From: Sorghum bicolor
Taxonomy: Eukaryota; Streptophyta; Magnoliopsida; Poales; Poaceae
DNA: 64,000 nt
Direction of reading: 5' to 3'
Assembly (NCBI RefSeq): GCF_000003195.3
Contig: NC_012870.2
Location: 25,722,501 to 25,786,500, forward strand
The stretch's first letter is position 1; each line of letters begins with the position of its first letter. The notes under the pieces are model-generated. The model had not been told where the DNA came from. It worked only from the letters and a program-made list of their open reading frames with translations, and did no database searches. This document shows positions 56,522-64,000 of the stretch, piece after piece. Both the position numbers and the translations under genes were made by a program.

Positions 56522-58174
56522 TGTTGGGTATTCTTAACATCATTACCAAAAGTAGACTAAGTTCTAAATCTAGCAACGGTGCCAAAAATGCCAAACCTAT
56601 CCCTCACACCACTTAAGCCAAGTTGTCATCCCCAGCATGATATGAGAGACGCGGTATTGAAATATGCAATTGCTCTTCTAAATAAATAATGAATGAGATC
56701 TGCAAGCGCACAGATTAATACCGGTGTAGCATTTTAACCGGGAAGTATTCCAGGTATCGTTATTTATATTTTTACCACTGGGAAGGGATTAGAAATCATC
56801 ACTAATGATTACAGAATAGAATATGAGATTGAGCATCTATCATTGCATGTATAATTGAGAACATTATATCTAACTCTTCATACAGGGATAAGTGTCACAT
56901 AAAAGATATATAAAATAATAATAGTGACAAGGATAACTAATCTGATCTAGCCACATAATAAATATGATAAGCACCTCAATTAGATACTCTAGAAAGTCAT
57001 TAGCATGGTATTAGAACGAACTACAAGAATATTCCCTAAGTTATTCTTAACTATATAGTCTAGCATTATCATAATTAGTGCAAGCATACTTAGCAATCAT
57101 TGCAAGACAAGACTACGCCCATGCATAGTGATATTAGCAAGGAATATGAGAAACATAGCAATCACTCCCCTGTAATAATGTTGCTCTGCCAGCCCAATAC
57201 ACGAGAGGGGGACTATATAAGAATCAATGAAGCTGTCACTATCACGAACTACCCCACGATCTGGCATATTGGGTACAATCGCAGATAAATACGGTATAAG
57301 CACCACGCCTACACAATATCTATCATTTACCCATGGATCCGATGGATAAACGCTATACGATCCTAAGCATGTATATAGATCGTATCTAACTAAGCCAAGT
57401 ACATAACTATGATAACCTAAGAACAATATAATCTTGAATATAAGCAAGTAGAGCAAAGTCATAAGCAATATATTGAAGTAGAACAAAGTCATATTCATAA
57501 TATTGAAGAACAAAGATAATTAGAAAGCAATTAGAAGCACAATTAGAGAATTACCAAGAATCCTCCTGACAGATCCGGAAACCAATCGAAGATTGACTCC
57601 TTCTAGTTCTAATCCTATGTAGCTACGCTAATCTAGATATCTAATTGATGTGGTGGCTCTAATCTTGATCAGAGGCTTCTTCTCCCTTGATGGAACAATG
57701 AATTAGGGTTGAGAGGCTCTCTCCTCTAGGGGCCAGGGGGTCTGGTTTTATAGTCCCTCCAAGTGAATATGGGCCCTTGGATCAAACCGACATAGATTGT
57801 ATGGTTTAGATTCATCCTTTAGGTCGGTGGAGATCTCCCGCAAAGCAGAGTCCTGATTGGACACAAGGGCAGGGCGGGCGCCCAGTAGGACAGGGCGGGC
57901 GCCCTGTCTCTGGCCCCGTTTCGCCTCCGCTTCGGTCTCGTGGCTTCTGGAGTCTTCTAGATGTAAGATAATTGCGCAGCACGTTAATATCTTTACGTAA
58001 TCCTGACATGTGGACCTTTCTTCCATATTTCCTGATAACCCCCTGCAGAAATAGACAAACACCAAAACTCGTGGAATTCTGTCAGATAAAACCCTAAGTC
58101 TAGATCTTGATTTCATTTGGATCCTTTTCTTTATTTATTTGATAATTAAATTTGATACTTAAGGACCGTCAACA
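56522..58174 (-). repeat. 5' LTR of Athila-type element
   Basis: 1653 bp, TG...CA ends. Differences from the other LTR seen by eye: CCGATG/CCGGTG, CCTAACAG/CCTGACAG, GCTATGC/GCTACGC and CACAGGGG/CACAAGGG. Confidence 0.95.
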
Positions 58175-58964
58175 GTATGCAAGCGTCTAACCTAACAGCG
58201 GGTGTGCGCGGGTTATAGGTTGCAACAAGGCAATGGCTCACAAGCATTTCTACCATGCAACCTATCTCAATTCATTTGCATAAAAGTAAAGCACTAGCAT
58301 CTACATTATTGCATGTCTAATAGGATTCTACGAGGTTGGGTGGGACGTGGCACCTGTTGAGTGACATTTCCAAGATCCTCAGTCCACTTGTAGTTGTACT
58401 CATCCAAGATCCTCCTTTTCGCATGTCCTTCCTTTAACTGGTCCTGGTCCGACCAATGCTAAACCCGAAGCAACTACCTCGTAAGCGACAAACAAGGCAA
58501 AACAATCAGACCACTAGACCTAGAAAGACTGCAAAAAGAGGCAACAAAACACTGAAGAACAACTACACTAAAAGAGCACCGAAAGGATAACGGCTTAGCC
58601 CTCTCAGCGGATGTCCGATCCCTGGGCTAGAAGAAATAGGAATGGTTGTTCACCAAGTACAAGTCAGAGTCTTAGCCTAGCCGATACTTCCTAGATCAAC
58701 TGAGTCAACCTGTATGGCTTTAATAAATGGCTTAGACTCTCTAACTCATTCTAAGCAAACACCACAGCTTACGGTCTTTCGATCCAAGTGTCATAGAGAT
58801 CGACAGGAATCGAAAAGACTATGAGCACGAGAAGTTCTGGTCTCTCTCAATCCATACGCCATTGTAGTTGGCGAGAGCCAAGAGAGGGTGGAACAAGGAG
58901 AAAAGAAAAGGGGAGTGGTCTAGTCCTTCCAATCCACTCGCCATGGTAAGAGACCAGGAATTAG
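58175..58964 (-). repeat. 5' LTR of LARD-like element, second part
   Basis: Continues the alignment with the 3' LTR (43603-44380), starting with the right copy of GTATG and ending abruptly at 58964 where the next retrotransposon begins. The remaining 2.2 kb of this LTR should lie beyond the far end of that element, outside the window. Confidence 0.9.
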
Positions 58965-61900
58965 TGTGGCAGAACCTCCTAAGTGTTTGGGCCCACCGGC
59001 ACCTGCCATTGTCCTCAGGACCTCTGACGGTGATGCCGGGAGTCCTCCCACTTTAGAAGTCCGATGAGCATTGCTGGGCGCTCATTCCACTGCTACCTGT
59101 GGCGTGCCAAGCTGGCTCGTCCTGACCACTGGTAATGGTCAACAACGAGAACTGTTTCTTCTCGCCATTACAGGATAGCAAGTGGCCACTTTAACACCAG
59201 GATCATTCGTTGCGAAGATAAAGCAGTAACTCAACGACACAAGACCAAAATAATATTTCAGAGTGAAACAGCGGAAGTATTACATAACTTAATTTACAAA
59301 AAGAGTTCTTCCAAATAGTAGAGGGTTATTACAAGCTTGGTCCAGCGGAGCAACTGAAACTTTAGTACAGACAGAACAAATTTACAGACCCTGCCCATGG
59401 GTCGCGCTCACTCTTCTTCGTCGTCAATCTCGACGACGGTCACACAACAGGGTCCGAAACAAGTCGGCTCCTGAGCTTCACCTGCAACAGGGGTATTGAA
59501 ACCCTGAGTACGGGAGTACTCAACAAGACTTATCCGACGGGAAAAGAGGAGAATTTAGGGATGTAGGCTTAGGGTAGACAAGGGGTGGCTGAGCAAGGAG
59601 CCAAAGTGTTTTGCGTAAAAAGCTTACTAGTAGTGCATCCTTATTTTCAAGTTTTACCCACGAATTCCTCCCTCGCAGAGGCCGAGGAGTTCGAGGACAG
59701 TCTAACTGGTTGTTCCCCACAGACGAATCCGTGAGTTCCTAGTCCTATCATTAAGTATTATTTATCGATGGCCATAGCTTCATGTCGCTATGAGTCCGGG
59801 AATTGGGATCCGAACCTCATGAGACATTTTCCCCTTTCTCATTATATCACTTAGTTGCATATTTAACTACGATGAGGGTCGAAGGAATTGAGTCTCCCAA
59901 TCGGGGAGCAACGACGATTCGAATCGCTTAGCAATCCAGCTGGAGTTCCTAACCACCCGACATATGTAGAACTAAATCTTGCATATGTCAACCCAAATCA
60001 AGCTCTCCCCAAATTTGACCAGGTTCGCGGCACCCGAGAGCACAGTACTCCACCATCCTACAGCCGATCTAGATGTTTTCCGGTCATCTCAGATCCGTAA
60101 GGTGGGTACACACTACTCTCGCCATCTTTCCACTCCCAGTGCGCGAGTAGCTGTTCGCGTCGAGGGATCACAAGACTGGGCTTACCGAAGGCAAGTGGCT
60201 AGTACTATAAATTCTCAACCCAGCAGGCCATCAACGGACCGGTCCTTAATCGACACAGTTGGAGACACTACTTTAAGACTCCATTCTTAAAGCAAGTCCA
60301 CCGACCGGTCTCAAATTGAAACATCATTGATCGTAAGTGTACCCCACAACAACCCTTCAAACTTTCTTGTTTAAAAACCTATCTAGTAGCAGGGCTAAGC
60401 ATCGCTACGCAGTTTTAAAATAAAACAGGTGTCAAGGACAGGATACAGATATCAAGGTAGTAAATGCAGCAAGTAGGTTAACCCAATTCTCAACTACCTA
60501 ATGCAGCATTTTCAATTCATAAGTGACAAAAGATTAAAAACATCCAAGGAGGGGTTAATGCATCCGGGGCTTGCCTTGGTTGCAGGGCAGAGAGGGACCC
60601 TCGGAGACTTCCCAAGTCTCGGATCCGACTTCCTCGAACGGAGCACCGACCTCGGGGTTCGGTTCAACGGGCGCTCCTTCGGTCACGGACGCTATACGCA
60701 AGATGATGAATGCTTATGATATGCGTATGGCAATTATGCAAGATGGACCGAATTAAGTACGATTTGCCTTTTTAATGCAATACAGAATTGTCACTAAATA
60801 AAGTTGCTTAATAACTTAATGTTTTTACCCCAAGAGATTGTATCTGTAAACTAAAACTTTATTTAATTTATACTTATCTTAAATTAGTTAATTATTAATC
60901 CTAATTACCTTAATTAACTCTTAATTAATTACTAATGACAGTAATTAAGCATTAGGGCTAAACAACAATTAAATGCCAAAGGTCATTAGGGTTAATGACC
61001 TCAGGTCATTACACAATCCAAAATCACTCAACCCTAATTATGAGGATCTAAATAATCACTATTTAATTATTTTGGAAAGATTAGTTAAATATTAAATAAG
61101 GGTTTATTAATATTTTAACTAAACCTTATCCAAATGCCACCAAATTTTAGGTGGAGCCAGGGAATAATATTCAGAGGCTCCCCAAAATTTTTGGTGATTT
61201 TTGGATATACAGTCAAATTATTAAAAATCATACAAGTTTTATTTGCTAATTAAAAGGGCCAATTTTTGTATCCTTGCAAACTATTAGAAATCAGAACCTA
61301 GTATTTTTCTTGGATCCTACATATTTCAGAGAGGTTATACAAAAATTCTCATTATTTTTGGATCATCACACAATTTATTACACAAATTCAAATATAAAAC
61401 AAAAACTGCATAAAAGAAAAAAGGAAAAGACACTGCAGCGGGTGGCCGGATTTCGGCCCGCAGGCCGGCCCGCTTCGGCTTGGCCCGCACGGACGCTGCG
61501 CACTCCGCCTCCTCTCCGCGCGGTCGCTGACAAGCGGGGCCTGCTCGTCAGGCCCCCCCCCCTTCCTTCCAGCGAGACGCTGACAGGACGACCCCGCCTG
61601 TCAGCTGCGTCTCCTACGCGCACGGCGGCGCTGCCGCAGCTCCGGTGGCCGCTAGCGAGGTCCCTGGCCCCCGCGTGCGCGCGCACCAGCTCCGCCTCAC
61701 CTCCGCGGACCCCTCTCTACCACGAACTCGCGCTCTACTGCCTTCTTCCTATCGCAACCGCGTCACCGGCGGACGGCCGCCATGGCCGACTATCGGCCGA
61801 CCACCAGGACCCGGTAGAGTGCAAGCCGACGGCCTAGGGAGCTCCCACAGGGGTTGGGGAGGATGGTGCTCACGCTGCAAGTCTCGGGGAAGCAGCTGAA

Positions 61901-63242
61901 GCCGCTGGCGACGGGAGCAGTGTCGTCGGGCGGGGGCTCTGGCTCCGGCAAGCTCGTTCCGGCAATCCTGCTCACAATCACAGAGAGGGAGCGAGCGCAT
62001 GAGCGACCGGGGCACGGGAGGAACGTGAAACAGTCGCCCGTGGGGTGTGATACTCACTGGAACACCGTGGCCACGGGAAGAACTCCGCGGCGGCGGTCTC
62101 GGCCGGAGTTGGAGAAGAGGGAGGAGCTCTGGCGTTTGAGGGGGTTAGGGCGTGAGCTTGGGGGTGCTCTGGTTCCGCAAGGAGATGGCGAAGACACTGG
62201 GTTGCTCAATTTGGCTCGGGAAGGAGTGGTTAGGGCGAATTTGGAAGAGAAAGGCTCGTCGGGTTCCTTGGCTCAGGACGGAGGGAATGCACGGCGTCGT
62301 CCACGCTGCGCTCAAGTGGAGGGGAAAGCAAGCCCGAGGCATCCACGTCGCCTGGCGACCCTGGCAGCAAGCAGCTGCGTGCACTCACGCATGCGCGCGG
62401 CGCTGCTCGCGCGGCAGCTGCGCTGGACAGGGAGCCGGTGATCCATATCGGATCACTGTAGCCGACCCTTATCCCCCCCCCCTTTTCTGACTTTTGTGAA
62501 ATTCACCCAAAATTTGAACTGAACACAAGATTCCACCAAAACAAAAGTTGTGCCAAAATTTGCAAGCTACAAATCATCTTTTGGTGGCCAGAGCTGATTC
62601 GGAGTGGAAAGTAGCCAATTTGGCCAAACAGTTTTAAATTCAACTCAAATCACAGAAATTCAAATTTTTGAATTGGGGACAAAACAGGATTTCCAAAATT
62701 ACTTTTGATTTTGCATAACAACTTGAAAAACTCCCAACATGAAAGTTGCTCAACTTTTTGTGCTCTACAACTTTCATGTTGACCACTTTTCAAAATTCCA
62801 AATGGATTTTGAATTGGGCTTTTAAGTTGGAAAAGGGGACACTTTCTGGAAATCTGTATTTTCAAAATTACTTTGAATTTTGTATTGAAACTTCAAAAAC
62901 TCAAAACACCAAAGTTGTACATCTTGCCAAGAGCTACAACTTTGCTTTTGAACTCAACCTCAAATTTTGCTTAGTTTTTGACTTATGAAAAAGGGGACAA
63001 ATCTAGGATCCAGAAATCAGGGTTTTCCCCCCTTTAGCCTATCGGAAAACTTCCACCCTAGGGTTTTAGCAACCACACAAGCAACAACACACCACAGAAG
63101 CACACTCTACTTCCCTAAGCTCAAGCAACCAAAGTAAACTTATTTTAAGTTGATGCATACTAATGTGCTTTAACAAATATGATTTGCAATGCTCATGATG
63201 ACATGATCCCTTTTTAGTAACCGTAACATCAGGGATGTTACA
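58965..63242 (-). repeat. 3' LTR of second Tekay element, 4278 bp
   Basis: On the minus strand begins TGTAACATCCCTGATG and ends GGTTCTGCCACA. A GC-rich block (61430-62440) has overlapping ORFs of no known family. AT-rich, repetitive words (AACTTTCATGTTG, CAAAATTACTTTGA) fill 62470-63000. Confidence 0.88.
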
Positions 63243-63278
63243 GCCCTTCCCCCTTAAAGAAATCTCGTCCCCGAGATT
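63243..63278 (-). other. Polypurine tract and palindrome
   Basis: Minus strand: AATCTCG-GGGA-CGAGATT (63261-63278) followed by TTTAAGGGGGAAGGGC next to the LTR. Same arrangement as at 8560-8597 and 46537-46572. 63279-63447 is 3' untranslated sequence. Confidence 0.85.
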
Positions 63279-63447
63279 TAAAACCTTAGGGTAAGTAATG
63301 GAAAAGGAAATTTGTCAAAACTCTTTCATCTTCAACTTTTCCATAAGGCAAGGAGTTGGGGAAAAATACTTCATTATATGCATATATGTACATTAAGTAC
63401 ATGGCTTTGGCGACTCTGTTTCTTCACTGGAGTACATTCTCTGGTTA

Positions 63448-64000
63448 TCATATATTGTCCTGAAGAGAAGCATAGAATTCAGGAAAATTCTCTAGCAAGT
63501 AATCTTCAGATTCCCAGGTGGCTTCTTCTTCAGAGTGCTGGCTCCATTGTACCTTATACCATTTGGTGGTTGTCCTTCGAGTAACTCTAGCTTTTTGATC
63601 CAGTACTCGGATAGGATATTCCGAATAAGTTAGATCTGGTTCAAGCTTTACGTCTTCAATATCTTGAACTCGATCTGGTACCCGAAGACACTTTTTCAGT
63701 TGAGACACATGGAACACATTATGTACCCCGGATAATCGTTCGGGCAGTTTAAGGCGGTAAGCGACCTGCCCACATCGGTCAATAATTGGAAATGGACCAA
63801 TGTAACGAGGCGCTAACTTGCTTTTAACACCAAAACGATTTACTCCTTTCATTGGGGATACTTTCAAATACACATGATCACCTTTGGCGAACTTTAAGGG
63901 TCGACGTCTTTTATCAGCGTAACTTTTCTGTCGGGACTGAGCAACTTTCAAGTTATTTTGGATTTGTTTCACTTTGTTCTCAGTCTCTTTCACTAAGTCA
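63448..64000 (-). CDS. Pol C-terminus: integrase end and chromodomain (partial)
   Basis: About 184 codons, open through the window edge, so the true start is outside. It contains the integrase C-terminal motif ([50 protein letters not shown]) and a chromodomain (about the last 55 residues, with YKVQWSQHSEEEATWE). It corresponds to residues about 1310-1493 of the gag-pol at 4069-8550, from which it differs at many positions. No stop or frameshift in the visible part. Confidence 0.95.
   Translation of the reverse strand, partial: DLVKETENKVKQIQNNLKVAQSRQKSYADKRRRPLKFAKGDHVYLKVSPMKGVNRFGVKSKLAPRYIGPFPIIDRCGQVAYRLKLPERLSGVHNVFHVSQLKKCLRVPDRVQDIEDVKLEPDLTYSEYPIRVLDQKARVTRRTTTKWYKVQWSQHSEEEATWESEDYLLENFPEFYASLQDNI

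Larger units (their letters stand above)
49883..58174 (-). mobile_element. Young Athila-type Ty3 element lacking RT and integrase
   Basis: Complete insertion of 8292 bp with two 1653-bp LTRs, target duplication GTATG (49878-49882 and 58175-58179), a primer site matching tRNA-Asp, and a purine tract next to the 3' LTR. By eye the LTRs differ at four sites, so insertion is very recent. The only coding region is gag with two retropepsin-like domains. Reverse transcriptase, RNase H, integrase and env-like ORFs are all absent, so it must use proteins in trans. The Asp primer and gag wording fit the Athila lineage. Confidence 0.9.
42068..58964 (-). mobile_element. LARD-like non-coding LTR retrotransposon (interrupted)
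   Basis: On the minus strand: 5' LTR (58964-48326, split by a younger element and cut at 58964), Met-tRNA primer site (48325-48311), 1.79-kb internal region without gag or pol, palindrome and polypurine tract, and 3' LTR (46536-42068). Large LTRs around a short non-coding body define LARDs, which depend on proteins of related autonomous elements. By eye about 25 differences in the first 730 bp of the LTR pair, roughly 3%. The left target duplication would be CGTCT (42063-42067); its partner is outside the window. Confidence 0.88.
58965..64000 (-). mobile_element. Tekay-type Ty3 element, 3' part only
   Basis: Shows 3' LTR, polypurine tract and the end of pol on the minus strand; the rest extends past the window. 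It interrupts the LARD 5' LTR, with ATTAG (58960-58964) as the presumed target duplication. It shares the TGTAACATCCC terminus with the LARD but the LTR sequences otherwise differ, so they are different families. Confidence 0.9.

Overview
The window is intergenic plant DNA, almost certainly from a panicoid (Andropogoneae-type) grass such as sorghum or sugarcane. The evidence is the repeat content: Tekay/Del-type Ty3 chromoviruses with long LTRs, an Athila-type element, CACTA elements with TTAGCACCGG and CCGTGGCGG subterminal repeats, and Tourist-like MITEs that begin GGCCTTGTTTAG. I found no intact host gene, RNA gene or CRISPR array. Host-derived coding sequence is limited to two short exon fragments.

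Layout. 1-9599: a plus-strand Tekay-type retrotransposon with an extra ORF (ORF0), an intact 1493-aa gag-pol with C-terminal chromodomain, and a 3' LTR carrying a 1.9-kb internal deletion. 9600-14353: an unidentified ~0.6-kb direct repeat (two copies) with a 3.3-kb minus-strand solo LTR between them (TSD CTATT). 14354-23374: older unique DNA with a WDR74-like exon, a ZCCHC9-like zinc-knuckle exon with a stop codon, several MITEs, a long perfect-loop hairpin and small tandem repeats. 23375-40068: an old minus-strand CACTA coding for a TNPA-like/Ulp1-like protein, broken by a second CACTA of the same type (25176-29089, TSD TGT), a copia-like solo LTR (30382-32721, TSD CATCC) and a TIR element with a GC-rich possible captured segment (about 34428-38826). 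40069-42067: remains of a third CACTA, the C-terminus of a TNP2 transposase plus 0.5-0.65-kb tandem repeats.

42068-64000: three nested minus-strand LTR retrotransposons. The outermost is a non-coding LARD-like element with 4.47-kb LTRs and only 1.79 kb inside. Its right LTR is split by a very young 8.3-kb Athila-type element (TSD GTATG) that encodes gag and two tandem retropepsin-like domains but no reverse transcriptase or integrase. The same LTR is then cut at 58964 by a second Tekay element, whose 4.28-kb 3' LTR and integrase C-terminus/chromodomain are visible.

How the parts relate. The Tekay elements are possible sources of proteins for the LARD, which shares their Met-tRNA primer site, TGTAACAYCC terminus and a palindrome next to the polypurine tract. 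The Athila-type and CACTA elements also lack their own polymerase or transposase, so the region is rich in elements that would have to be moved in trans. The best leads are the gag-protease-protease element with a frameshifted gag, the LARD/Tekay shared cis signals, ORF0, and CACTA-in-CACTA copies that keep a SUMO-protease-like domain.
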